37,237 nt of DNA from Verrucomicrobiota bacterium. GTDB taxonomy: Bacteria > Verrucomicrobiota > Verrucomicrobiia > Limisphaerales > UBA9464. The stretch covers positions 1 through 37,237 of the forward strand of contig VHCG01000038.1 of NCBI GenBank assembly GCA_016871805.1, read 5' to 3'. The notes under the pieces were generated by a model. The model had not been told where the DNA came from. It saw nothing but the letters and a program-made list of their open reading frames with translations, and ran no database searches. Below, one piece after another: positions 1 through 8,219 of the stretch; position 1 is the stretch's first letter; each line of letters opens with the position of its first letter. The position numbers were made by a program, and so were the translations under genes.

Positions 1-321
1 CCCCTCCAGGGCGTCGAGCTCCGGGAGCAGGTGATACGACTGGAAGATGAAGCCGACATGGCGGTTCCGGAACCGGGTCAGCTCCGAGCGGCCCAGGGAC
101 GACAGCCGATGGGGCCCCACCGCGATCTCCCCGGCGTCGGGTCGGTCGAGTCCCCCCAGCAGATGGAGCAGGGTGCTCTTGCCCGCGCCCGAGGCGCCGC
201 GGAGCGCCACGAACGCCCCACGCTCCACGGTCAGGTCCACGCCCTTGAGGATCTCAAGACGACGGCGTCCGAGCGTGTAGGCCTTCGCGAGGCCGGTGGC
301 CTGGAGTGCGGGCTCAGTCAT
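1..321 (-). CDS. lolD: LolD-type lipoprotein-releasing ABC transporter ATPase (partial, 3' end cut by window)
   Basis: The reverse strand encodes an ABC ATPase N-terminus beginning [18 protein letters not shown], with a Walker A motif GASGAGKS near residue 43 and the Q-loop region [17 protein letters not shown] typical of the LolD/MacB subfamily. The protein runs off the window edge, so the signature motif and Walker B are not visible. Its ATG at 319-321 overlaps the stop of the upstream permease gene by 8 bases (ATGACTGA), implying translational coupling. LolD powers release of outer-membrane lipoproteins from the inner membrane. Pairing with a LolC/E-type permease makes LolD more likely than MacB or FtsE. 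Confidence 0.88.
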   Translation of the reverse strand, partial: MTEPALQATGLAKAYTLGRRRLEILKGVDLTVERGAFVALRGASGAGKSTLLHLLGGLDRPDAGEIAVGPHRLSSLGRSELTRFRNRHVGFIFQSYHLLPELDALEG

Positions 322-1603
322 GGCGCAGGGCATCGACCGGTTGGAGCCACGCCGCCCGGATCGCGGGCAGGACGCCGGCCAGGACGCAGATCACCATCGA
401 GACCGCACAGATCACCAGCACGTCCTCCGGCACCACCTTCGCCGGCAGGGCCGAGAACTGGTAGATCGAGGCCGGGAACAGATCGTATCCGGTCAGCCGG
501 TTCATCATGCCGAGGAACTCGTTCCGATAGCGCAGGGCGAGCAGTCCGGCGCCGAGTCCGCTCAGGACCCCCAGCATCCCGACCACGAGGCTCTGTCCCA
601 GGAAGAGCAGGGCGACCGAGGTGGGGGTGGCGCCGATGGCCTTGAGGATCCCGATCTCCCGGGTCTTCTGGACCACGAACGTGATCAGGGCACTCATGAT
701 CCCGAAGGCTGCGACGATCACGATGAAGAACAGGATGTAGAACATAACCCGCTTCTCGGTCGTGATGGCGTCCAGGTAGTCGGAATTCGTGGTCAGCCAG
801 CTCCCGACGAAGTAGTCGGATCCCAGCTGGCGCTGGAGCTCGCGCGACGCCTTCAGCGTGGCGGTGTCGTCGAACGAGTACAGCATCACGCTGAGTCCCT
901 GGACGCCCTCCCGGTTGCCCTGGCCCCAGAGGTCCTGGGCGTCGGGGAGGGAGGTCAGAATGAGGTTGGCATTCAGGTCGTTCATCCCGAGGTCGATGAG
1001 GCCCCGGACGGTGTAGTCGTCGGCATTCCGCGCCTCCTCCTCGCCCTTGCGGAGGGAGTCCACCATGCGCTCGAGCGCGGGCACCGAGTAGATCGCAAGG
1101 CGGTCACCGACCTGGATCCGGTAGTTGCGCGCCACAACGTACGGCACGAGCAGGCTGTTGGGACCGAGCCGGAACTGGCCGTTCATCAACGTGTTGGTGA
1201 GCTTCGAGTTCTGTGCCTCCAGGACCGGGTCGATGCCGCGCGCGATGGTGCCGAAGATGGCCGACGGACGGCCATCGGTCGGCTGGGTCTTGATCATGAT
1301 CTGGGTGTTCACGTAGGGGGAGACCCCCTTGACCCAGCTGTTGGTGGCGATCCGACGCGACAGTCCCTCCCAGTCCTGGATCTCGGCGCCCCGGGCGCTC
1401 TCGATGGTCACGTGGGCATTGAACCCGATAAGGCGTTCGCGGATCTGGATCCCGAAGCCGGTCATGACCGAGATGACGATGATGAGGACGGCGACCCCGA
1501 GGGTGACGCCGAGGATGCAGATGAGGGTGATGATCGACACGAACGTCCGTTTCGGCCGCAGGTAGCGCAGCGCGAGGGCGAATTCGTACGGGAGTCCGGC
1601 CAT
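314..1603 (-). CDS. lolC: LolC/LolE-family lipoprotein-releasing permease
   Basis: A 429-residue membrane protein with the FtsX/MacB-type permease layout. There is one N-terminal helix (about residues 21-46), a large periplasmic domain (about 50-285), and three C-terminal helices (about 287-310, 333-356, 396-418). The cytoplasmic motif [15 protein letters not shown] just before the second-last helix pair is typical of the family. The N-terminus [13 protein letters not shown] is the usual LolC/LolE start. It is transcribed directly into lolD. Only one permease is visible, so whether it acts as LolC, LolE or a homodimeric LolF-like protein cannot be decided here. It extracts mature lipoproteins for transfer to LolA. 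Confidence 0.9.
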   Translation of the reverse strand: MAGLPYEFALALRYLRPKRTFVSIITLICILGVTLGVAVLIIVISVMTGFGIQIRERLIGFNAHVTIESARGAEIQDWEGLSRRIATNSWVKGVSPYVNTQIMIKTQPTDGRPSAIFGTIARGIDPVLEAQNSKLTNTLMNGQFRLGPNSLLVPYVVARNYRIQVGDRLAIYSVPALERMVDSLRKGEEEARNADDYTVRGLIDLGMNDLNANLILTSLPDAQDLWGQGNREGVQGLSVMLYSFDDTATLKASRELQRQLGSDYFVGSWLTTNSDYLDAITTEKRVMFYILFFIVIVAAFGIMSALITFVVQKTREIGILKAIGATPTSVALLFLGQSLVVGMLGVLSGLGAGLLALRYRNEFLGMMNRLTGYDLFPASIYQFSALPAKVVPEDVLVICAVSMVICVLAGVLPAIRAAWLQPVDALRHD

Positions 1604-1684
1604 GTCGTTGCGGACACGCTACGGTCCCACCCGGGGCAGGCCTAGAGCAAAGAGGGGGCGACTCACTCGGAGGTGCGGGAAGGG

Positions 1685-2178
1685 ACTCACACGGCGACGC
1701 GGCGACGCGGAGGCAGGACGGGAAGAGAGACGGGATAACGACAGAGGCCATGCCGGTAGGGCTGTGCTCCGCCACGGCCCCATCCCGACCCGCTGCGCGT
1801 CGTGAATCCGTGAAGGGGGACGGGGTCGTCTGCAGCGTCAGAGGATCCCGGCTGGACCGACCGGCCGACTCCCTGCCGACAGATCGAGATGGGGACCTCG
1901 CGGAGAAGGTCCCTACCGGGGTGGGCGCCTGGGAGGCACCCAGTGGCCTAGAGCACTAGTTCACCCACCGGGCTCCAGGTTCGCGGTTGCGTTGGATGAA
2001 CCCGGCCGATCCGACAGGTTCACGGAGTGTCAAGGGGATGATGGGGACCGGAGGAACCCATTCCCTACCTTGGGAGGGGCGCTTCCGCGCCCAGTGCCGC
2101 ACGGGATGGCCTCACCCGCCTTGAGTCGGTCGTCCCCTTTTCCTGCCGTCCTCCGCGTCGCCGCGCCTCTGTGTGAGT
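1685..2178 (+). repeat. Element A, copy 1: ~494 bp structured repeat with 28 bp terminal inverted repeats
   Basis: This fills most of the gap between lolC and the tRNA. The left end (1685-1712) and the reverse complement of the right end (2151-2178) match at 25 of 28 positions, starting ACTCACAC. The interior closely matches two further direct copies at 2434 and 4571. Clear hairpins are 1759-1780 (GGGCTGTG, 6-base loop, CACGGCCC) and 2077-2092 (GGGCGC, TTCC, GCGCCC). Another is formed by GGGACCT and AGGTCCC in the middle of the element. No credible ORF lies within it: the open frames have repetitive, low-complexity composition and are not shared as start-to-stop units between copies. It carries no transposase. 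A non-autonomous MITE or REPIN-like element, or a structured RNA, are the readings. Confidence 0.88.
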
Positions 2179-2274
2179 GGGCCACCCATTGGGCCGACCT
2201 GCCGTTCCGTCCGGAAGTTGCTGAAAGGTCTCTGCGGGACCCCTCCCGACCTGGGTTACACCCATTTCCACGGA

Positions 2275-2350
2275 TGGTGCCCCGACCAGGAATTGAACCT
2301 GGATCCGTCGTTTAGGAAACGACTGCTCTATCCATTTGAGCTATCGGGGC
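2275..2350 (-). tRNA. tRNA-Arg (anticodon CCU)
   Basis: The reverse strand folds into a complete 73-nt cloverleaf (2278-2350) followed by an encoded CCA (2275-2277). Acceptor stem GCCCCGA/UCGGGGC, D stem GCUC/GAGC, anticodon stem GUCGU/ACGAC with loop UUCCUAA, and T stem CCAGG/CCUGG with loop UUCAAUU are all fully paired. The anticodon CCU reads AGG (Arg), a rare codon in GC-rich genomes. The variable loop has four bases. The gene sits between two direct copies of element A, 96 bp from copy 1 and 83 bp from copy 2. No convincing promoter or terminator was seen. Confidence 0.96.
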
Positions 2351-2433
2351 GCGTGTCCTTCGCTGCGAGAAACCGATGGGGTCACGCTGCCAGCCGTGGA
2401 GGTCGATGCCAATTCAAGAAAAGCGGAATGGAG

Positions 2434-2937
2434 GCTCACACGGTGACGCGGAGGCACGGAGGACGGATGGGGAGATTGGAAGACGGGAAGAGAGACGGGA
2501 TGACGACAGAGGCAATGCCGGTAGGGCTGTGCTCCGCCACGGCCCCATCTTGACCCGCTGCGCGGCGTCCACCCGTGAAGGGGGACGGGGTCGTCTGCAG
2601 CGTCAGAGGATCCCGGCTGTGCCGACCGGCTTTCTCCCTGCCGACGGATCGAGATGGGGACCTCGCGGAGAAGGTCCCTACCGGTGTGGGGGCCTGGGAT
2701 GCACCCAGTGGCCTAGAGCACTAGTCCACCCACCGGGCTCCAGGTTCGCGGTTGCGTCGGATGAATCCGGCGATCGGAAAGTTTCGCGGAGTGTCACGGG
2801 GATGATGGGGACCGGAGGGACCCGTTCCCTACCTTGGGAGGGCGCTCCCGCGCCTGGTGCTGCACGGAATGGCCTCACCCGCCTTAATCCGTCCTTCCTC
2901 TTTTCCTTACTCCGTGTCGCCGTGTCTCCGTGTGAGT
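2434..2937 (+). repeat. Element A, copy 2: ~504 bp structured repeat with terminal inverted repeats
   Basis: Second direct copy, lying between the 5' end of tRNA-Arg and phoH. Its ends (2434-2461 and 2910-2937) are inverted repeats matching at about 23 of 28 positions. The interior aligns with copy 1 almost without gaps, apart from about ten extra bases near the left end. The hairpin at 2524-2545 is identical to copy 1. The 3' hairpin at 2840-2855 has a G-T outer pair where copy 1 has G-C. The right end stops about 50 bp before the phoH start, so this copy occupies the phoH upstream region and any promoter must lie in or just after it. Confidence 0.88.
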
Positions 2938-2989
2938 TCCTCCTGCTTCTGCGACGCGGGCGTGCGTTGCCCTTTCCCCGTGTGCCCGT

Positions 2990-4021
2990 ATGATCGTCCG
3001 ACACGGAATCCCTGTGACCACCGAAACGCTCCACTTCGACTCGGCGCGCATCGCGCAATCCCTCTTCGGTCAGGACGAGAAGAACCTCCGGCTGCTGGAT
3101 GCCGAACTCGGCGTGAAGGCCACCTCGCGCGATGGCTGGATCCGGCTCGAGGGCGATGCGGTCGGGGTGGAGTCGGCCAAGCGGCTCTTCCTGTCCCTCC
3201 AGCGGCATCAGCAGGACACCGGCGGCGCGAAGCCCCGTGACTTCGCCCAGGCCCTCCAGCTGGTGAAGCAGGACGGTGCCGAGGCCCTGGAATGCCTGTT
3301 CTCCAACCGGGTCCAGACCTCGCCCAAGAAGGCTCCGGTCACCCCGAAGACCCTGGGGCAGCAGGCCTACATCCAGGCCATCCGGGACAACGACCTCAGC
3401 TTCGGGATCGGCCCGGCCGGCACGGGCAAGACCTACCTGGCCATGGCCATGGCGGTCTCGGCGCTCAAGGATGGCAAGGTCGGCCGCATCATCCTGACCC
3501 GCCCCGCCGTGGAGGCGGGCGAGGCCCTGGGGTTCCTCCCGGGTGATCTGTATCAGAAGCTCGATCCGTATCTGCGTCCGCTCTACGACGCGCTCCACGA
3601 CATGCTACCAGCCGACGACATCCAGAAGCACATGGAGCGCGGGGTGATCGAGATCGCGCCGCTGGCCTACATGCGTGGACGGACCCTGAACCACGCCTTC
3701 ATCGTCCTGGACGAGGCGCAGAACACGACGACGGAGCAGATGCTGATGTTCCTGACCCGTCTTGGATTCGGCTCCAAGGCGGTTGTCACCGGGGATCCGA
3801 CCCAGATCGATCTCCCGTCGAACAAGCGATCCGGGCTGATCGAGGCCGAGCAGGCGCTCGTCGGAGTCGAGGGCATCGGCGTGGTGCGGTTCCAGAAGCG
3901 CGACGTGGTGCGGCATCCGCTCGTGCAGCGGATCGTGCACGCCTATGAGCTGCATCGGAACGTCTCGCCGTCGGCTCCTGCGCGGCCAGGGCCCTCCGGG
4001 ACGCCGGGGCTCACTGCCTGA
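2990..4021 (+). CDS. phoH: PhoH family ATPase
   Basis: A 343-residue PhoH/YbeZ-type P-loop ATPase. Walker A is GPAGTGKT at residues 141-148, Walker B is IVLDEA at 238-243, and the PhoH-typical TRPAVEAGEALGFLPGDL and VVTGDPTQIDLP motifs are present. Residues 1-120 form the usual N-terminal RNA-binding-like region. PhoH proteins of this type act in RNA metabolism, often with the endonuclease YbeY, but no ybeY is next to it here. A GTG at residue 9 (3014), giving VTTETLHF, is a reasonable alternative start. The last 11 bases overlap the convergent ogt gene. Element A copy 2 ends just upstream. Confidence 0.93.
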   Translation: MIVRHGIPVTTETLHFDSARIAQSLFGQDEKNLRLLDAELGVKATSRDGWIRLEGDAVGVESAKRLFLSLQRHQQDTGGAKPRDFAQALQLVKQDGAEALECLFSNRVQTSPKKAPVTPKTLGQQAYIQAIRDNDLSFGIGPAGTGKTYLAMAMAVSALKDGKVGRIILTRPAVEAGEALGFLPGDLYQKLDPYLRPLYDALHDMLPADDIQKHMERGVIEIAPLAYMRGRTLNHAFIVLDEAQNTTTEQMLMFLTRLGFGSKAVVTGDPTQIDLPSNKRSGLIEAEQALVGVEGIGVVRFQKRDVVRHPLVQRIVHAYELHRNVSPSAPARPGPSGTPGLTA

Positions 4022-4475
4022 CGGGTGTCCGACCGGTCCTTTCGAACTCGAGCAGCCAGGCCTTCCTCCAGAGTCCTGCGGCGAAGCCGGTGAGCTGTCC
4101 GTCGCTGCCGATCACGCGGTGACAGGGGATGAGGAGGTGGATGTGGTTCCGTGCGATAGCCTGGGCGACCGCGCGGATGGCGCGGGGTCGTCCGATCCGG
4201 TGGGCGATCTCCGAGTAGGACCGTGTATCTCCCGTGCGGATCTCCCGGAGTGCCGACCAGACGGCGTGCTGGAAAGGGGTGCCGTGGGGACGCAGCGGCA
4301 GCGGGATCGGTTGACGCGGATCCTTGAAGAACGCGTGCACGGCCTGGACCGCAGGGTGCGGGGTATGGGGAGTCGACGCCGGGAGGGTGTCGGGAGGGGC
4401 GTCGACGAACCGGAGCGAGACGAGCGCGTTGTCGCGGACGACGGCCTGCATCCTTCCGAGGGGGGTGGCGATCAC
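4011..4475 (-). CDS. ogt: Methylated-DNA--protein-cysteine methyltransferase
   Basis: A 154-residue protein with the O6-alkylguanine-DNA alkyltransferase active site IPCHRVIG (acceptor Cys118) and the DNA-binding segment GTPFQHAVWSALREIRTGDT. It transfers alkyl groups from O6-alkylguanine to itself, a suicidal direct-repair reaction. The start is a GTG at 4473-4475. Homologous-looking sequence (SYRLVTRPQ) continues upstream in frame, but with no better start codon before a stop, so the N-terminus is uncertain. The gene converges on phoH with an 11-base tail-to-tail overlap, and its upstream side borders element A copy 3. Confidence 0.92.
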   Translation of the reverse strand: MIATPLGRMQAVVRDNALVSLRFVDAPPDTLPASTPHTPHPAVQAVHAFFKDPRQPIPLPLRPHGTPFQHAVWSALREIRTGDTRSYSEIAHRIGRPRAIRAVAQAIARNHIHLLIPCHRVIGSDGQLTGFAAGLWRKAWLLEFERTGRTPVRQ

Positions 4476-4570
4476 CGGGGGAGGGGATTGGGGTCGGGTT
4501 ACGAGTCGATAGGATGTGGGGATGGGGCGGATCTTGCCGGTCTCAACTCAACCCTGAAGGTGTTGGGGGG

Positions 4571-5063
4571 ACTCACGCTGAGACGCGGAGGCGCGGAGGA
4601 GGGAGGGAAGAGAGACGGGATAACGACCCAGGCAATGCCGGTAGGGCTGTGCTCCGCCACGGCCCCATCTCGACCCGCTGCGCATCGTGCACCCGGGAAG
4701 GGGGGACGGGTCGTCTGCAGCGTCAGAGAATCCCGGCTGGACCGACCCGCTTGCTCCCTGCCTCCGGATCGAGATGGGGACCTCGCGGAGGAGGTCTCTA
4801 TCGGGGTGGGTGCCTGGGATGCGCCCAGTGGCCTAGAGCACTGGTCCACCCACCGGGCTCCAGGTCCGCGGTTGCGTCGGATGAACCCGGCCGACCTGTC
4901 AGGTTTGTGGCGTGTCACGGGGATGATGGGGACCGGAGGGACCCGTTCCCTACCTTGGGAGAGGCGCTCCCGCGCCTGGTGCCTCACGGGATGGCCTCAC
5001 CCACCGTCAATCCGTTCTCCTCTTTTCGTTCCGACCTCCGCGTCGCCGCGCCTCCGTGTGAGT
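4571..5063 (+). repeat. Element A, copy 3: ~493 bp structured repeat with terminal inverted repeats
   Basis: Third direct copy, in the divergent gap between ogt and the CotH-family gene. Ends 4571-4598 and 5036-5063 pair as inverted repeats at about 23 of 28 positions. Here the symmetry continues outward (GGGGACTC on the left, GAGTCCCC on the right). The hairpin at 4644-4665 is identical to the other copies. The 3' hairpin at 4962-4977 has A-T as its outer pair, against G-C in copy 1 and G-T in copy 2, so base pairing is kept while sequence changes. No coding capacity is seen. Confidence 0.88.
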
Positions 5064-5113
5064 CCCCGTTCCGGTGGCGGGAAGGCCCGGGTGGTGGGCT
5101 TGCCGTAGGGACG

Positions 5114-6751
5114 GTGTCGGCGTACCAGAGGGCCGTGCGTTTTCCCCGACTGCGGCTTCCGGCGCGTGGCTGGAGGCGATGGCTGGCCCTCCTTGGCGTG
5201 GTCATCGGCTGCTTCGTGCTCCTCCTGCTCGTCCTTGCGGCTTCCCTGTTCGCGGCGGTGCAGAATCCCGCGGTCCAGAAATGGATCTTCGAGAAGTCGC
5301 TCGACTGGGATCCGCCGACCCCGGAACGCCTGGCCCAGGAGCCTGCGGCCCGCCCTTCATGGACGGGTGAGGCGGCACGCGGAGGGGACGTCCGCGGGTC
5401 ATCCGATGTCTACCGATGGGATCGGGTCTGGAACCTGTCGCTGTCCTTCACCCCATCGGAATGGGAGGCCCTCCAGCACCGTCGGCGTCCGCCGATGACG
5501 GACTGGCTGTCGGATCCCAGCGGTCAGCCGAAGCTCCGCAGTCCCGACGCCCTGCGCAATGGCCTCGCCGGCGTGCTGGGATTCGACCAGCCGTGGTCGA
5601 CCGGACGGGTGTCGATCAGCGGCGTGGTCTTCACGAATGCCGGGGTGCGCTTCAAGGGCAACGGGACCTTCCTCGAATCCCTCCGCAGCTATCGGCGCCC
5701 GTTCAAGATCGACCTGGCCAAATACCAGAAGGGGCAGTCGTTTGGGGGACGGCGGCAGTTCAACCTTGGGAACCTGGCGGCCGACACGACCTGCATGAGC
5801 GATCTGCTCGGCTACGAGTTCTTCCGCGACGCGGGCGTTCCGGCGCCACGGACGGCGCTGGGCCGCGTGTTCCTCGATGTCGAAGGGCGTGAGACCCACC
5901 GCTTCCTCGGTCCCTATGTCCTGGTCGAGAATCCCGACGCCGACTGGGCACGCGAGCGGTTCGGGGTTGCGAGGGTGGCCTTGTTCAAACCCGTCACCTA
6001 TGGGCTGTTTGCCGACCTCGGGACGAACTGGATGGAGTACGACGGGATCTACGACCCGAAGACGTCGGTCTCGGACTCCCAGAAGGCACGGCTGATGGAG
6101 ACGGCACGGTTCGTGACGCACTCCGGGGACGCTGAGTTCGCCGCGCGTCTTGGGGAGTTCTTCGACCTCGGGGAGATGGCGCGGTTTCTCGCGTGCGAGG
6201 TGATGCTGTCGAACTACGACGGGATCCTCTCGAACGGTCAGAACTTCCTGATGTACCTGCATCCGCAGGGCAACCGGTTCGGGTTCATCCCGTGGGATCT
6301 GGACCATAGCTGGGGGGAGTTTCCGTTCCTCGGCACGGACGAGGAGCGGGCGCAGGCCCGGATCTCCCGGCCGTGGGTCGGACCCAACCGGTTCCTCGAG
6401 CGGGTTTTCGGGGTCGAGGCCTTCCAGCGCGCGTATCGGTCGGAACTCGAGCGTCTGCTCGCGGAACTCTTCACGACGGAGCGGCTGTATCGTCGGATGG
6501 ATGCGGTGGCGGCGGTGCTGGAGCCGTTGGTGGCGGAGTGGTCGTCGGTGCGGCTCCGGAAGCTCCGGCAGGCGGTGTCGCTGGAGGATTTGGTGGGTGA
6601 GGCCGGCGCCGGCGCAGCGGCCGAGGGGCGTGGCGGCGATGAGGGTGGTGGACGTCTGGCATGGCGGCTGAAGCGGTTCGTCCGCGACCGGGCCGAGTCG
6701 GTCCGGTCCCAGCTCGAGGGCCGGTCGGAGGGCCTGGAGGTGCGTCGCTAG
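5114..6751 (+). CDS. CotH kinase family protein, membrane anchored
   Basis: A 545-residue protein with an N-terminal membrane segment (about residues 24-48) and a CotH-kinase-type domain outside the membrane. Family hallmarks include VRFKGNGTF near residue 178, RPFKIDLAKYQKG, the conserved YEFFRDAGVPAPRT block, and YDGILSNGQNFLMYLHP followed by FIPWDLDHSWG near residue 390. CotH proteins are atypical secretory-pathway kinases. Substrates in this phylum are unknown, so activity is only implied by family. The GTG at 5114 is the first start after element A copy 3 that leaves a sensible N-terminus. The open frame continues upstream into the repeat, which is not coding. The C-terminal 50 residues are Gly/Arg-rich. 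Confidence 0.87.
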   Translation: MSAYQRAVRFPRLRLPARGWRRWLALLGVVIGCFVLLLLVLAASLFAAVQNPAVQKWIFEKSLDWDPPTPERLAQEPAARPSWTGEAARGGDVRGSSDVYRWDRVWNLSLSFTPSEWEALQHRRRPPMTDWLSDPSGQPKLRSPDALRNGLAGVLGFDQPWSTGRVSISGVVFTNAGVRFKGNGTFLESLRSYRRPFKIDLAKYQKGQSFGGRRQFNLGNLAADTTCMSDLLGYEFFRDAGVPAPRTALGRVFLDVEGRETHRFLGPYVLVENPDADWARERFGVARVALFKPVTYGLFADLGTNWMEYDGIYDPKTSVSDSQKARLMETARFVTHSGDAEFAARLGEFFDLGEMARFLACEVMLSNYDGILSNGQNFLMYLHPQGNRFGFIPWDLDHSWGEFPFLGTDEERAQARISRPWVGPNRFLERVFGVEAFQRAYRSELERLLAELFTTERLYRRMDAVAAVLEPLVAEWSSVRLRKLRQAVSLEDLVGEAGAGAAAEGRGGDEGGGRLAWRLKRFVRDRAESVRSQLEGRSEGLEVRR

Positions 6752-6891
6752 GCGATGTGGTGAGCCCTCCCGCGGGAGGGAGTGCCCGTCCACGGGATCC
6801 GTGTTCCGGCCCCGACTTTCTTCGCGCGATCCCACTTGCCGCTTGCGCGGGCGGGCCGTTTTCCGGCACCTAACGGTACACCGTCCACACC

Positions 6892-7956
6892 ATGAGCAAG
6901 AAGCCCACCTCCACCGTTACCGCCGGCAACAACTTCCCCAAGCTCCACAATGCGATGTGGCCCGGCCTTGTTGGGAAGGGCAGTTCCGGAGCGGAGTCGT
7001 TGATCGACCTCGACACCATGCTCGACCTCACCGCGAAGGCGGAGGTCAACGGAGTGCGCTTCGATGGTGTCGACCTCTTCCTCTACAATCCGCACATCGA
7101 CATCGACATCTCGGACGACGGCATCAAGCGGCTTGTCGACAAGATCCGGAAGAAGGGATTCGCGGTCGGCTCCGTGGTCGCGCCGGTCTGGTTCGACGGC
7201 TCGGCGATGGGCGATGAGACGAAGCGGTCCAACTGGGTGACCTCGGTCCGAAAGGCCTGTCGCATCGCCCAGAAGCTCCGGGAGCTCGGGGTCCGTCCGG
7301 ACGGCGTGGTGCGGATCGATTCCGCGGCCTCGGTGACCGACTGGGACAAGGATCCGAAGGGCAACACCAAGCTGATCGCCAAGACGTTCAAGGAAGGGGG
7401 CAAGGTGGCGAAGGACCATGGTGAGCGTCTGGCGGCCGAGGGTGAGATCTGCTGGGGTGGCATGCATTCGTGGAAGTACATGATCCAGACCCTGGAGGCC
7501 GTCGGCATGCCGAAGGTGGTCGGGTTCCAGGCCGACATGGCACACACCCTTCTCTACACGCTGGGCTACAACGCGCCGGAGCATCGGATTGTGCCGGCCA
7601 ACTACCGCTGGGAACCGGAGGTGTTCCACAAGGCGATGAAGAAGATGACCGATGCGCTCCGGCCGTGGACCATCGACTTCCACGTCGCCCAGAACGACGC
7701 CACCGTGAAGGGGTCGGGCGACCACGAGAAGACGGGCAAGCACTGTCCGGTGACCGATCCCAACGGAAAGCTCAACGTGGCCCGTGACGCGGGCTACTGG
7801 CTCCGCGATGCCAGCGGCAAGGTCACCCGCAAGACCCGGCACATCTGCTGGGATGGCTGCATGTTCCCCAACGAGATGCTCATGCAGCAGGAGACCTGGA
7901 ACAACATCCTCGCCGCGATGATCCAGGTCCGCGAGAACCATGGCTGGCGTGAGTGA
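6892..7956 (+). CDS. Sugar phosphate isomerase/epimerase family protein (xylose-isomerase-like TIM barrel)
   Basis: A 354-residue cytoplasmic protein without signal peptide. Its length, alternating strand/helix pattern, and blocks such as [47 protein letters not shown] and [15 protein letters not shown] fit the AP-endonuclease-2/xylose-isomerase-like barrel. The Glu and His residues in these strands are the likely metal ligands. The substrate cannot be inferred from sequence, and such proteins are abundant and mostly uncharacterised in Verrucomicrobiota and Planctomycetota. It stands alone. The upstream gap holds a 16 bp perfect palindrome (6765-6780), and 263 bp without a gene follow downstream. 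Confidence 0.78.
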   Translation: MSKKPTSTVTAGNNFPKLHNAMWPGLVGKGSSGAESLIDLDTMLDLTAKAEVNGVRFDGVDLFLYNPHIDIDISDDGIKRLVDKIRKKGFAVGSVVAPVWFDGSAMGDETKRSNWVTSVRKACRIAQKLRELGVRPDGVVRIDSAASVTDWDKDPKGNTKLIAKTFKEGGKVAKDHGERLAAEGEICWGGMHSWKYMIQTLEAVGMPKVVGFQADMAHTLLYTLGYNAPEHRIVPANYRWEPEVFHKAMKKMTDALRPWTIDFHVAQNDATVKGSGDHEKTGKHCPVTDPNGKLNVARDAGYWLRDASGKVTRKTRHICWDGCMFPNEMLMQQETWNNILAAMIQVRENHGWRE

Positions 7957-8219
7957 CGCCTCGGGCGTCCGCGAGGACGTCCTGTGTTGCGGGGGTCCTC
8001 TGGCAGGGGGGCGGGTTGCAGGGCCTGGTGGAGAGCGCCGGGAGGCACACTCTGGAGCTGATTTCCAACCAGATTTTTGTGGCATGGTGAACTTCGTTTG
8101 CTACCGTCCTCGGCCTTCGTCGTGGCGGTCCGATCGGGATCCGGCTCGGCGAAAGGATCCGAGGATCCGGGTCCCAGTGGCTTGGATTTCGACCTAAACG
8201 TTTTAAACCCATCAAGATC

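Noticed and set aside
296..1645. Long open frame opposite lolC and similar long frames opposite CotH (5399-6835), the IPT gene (13186-14115, 14377-15369) and lptF/G (16723-17994)
   Set aside because: These are antisense shadows of well-supported genes in GC-rich DNA. Their predicted proteins are rich in Arg, Gly, Asp and His, with no domain character.
1682..2181. GGG/GGG flanks of element A copy 1 as a target-site duplication
   Set aside because: The other two copies show no matching direct duplication, and three G bases are expected by chance in this composition.
1602..2553. Open frames running through the element A copies (also 2376-2993, 4499-4987 and the 5' extension of the CotH frame from 4514)
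   Set aside because: The frames differ between copies, have low-complexity Arg/Gly-rich composition and follow the hairpins rather than any protein family. The element is treated as non-coding.
6765..6780. Perfect palindrome CCCTCCCGCGGGAGGG after the CotH gene as a terminator
   Set aside because: The stem is strong but no T-run follows on either strand, so intrinsic termination is not supported. It could still be a protein-binding site.
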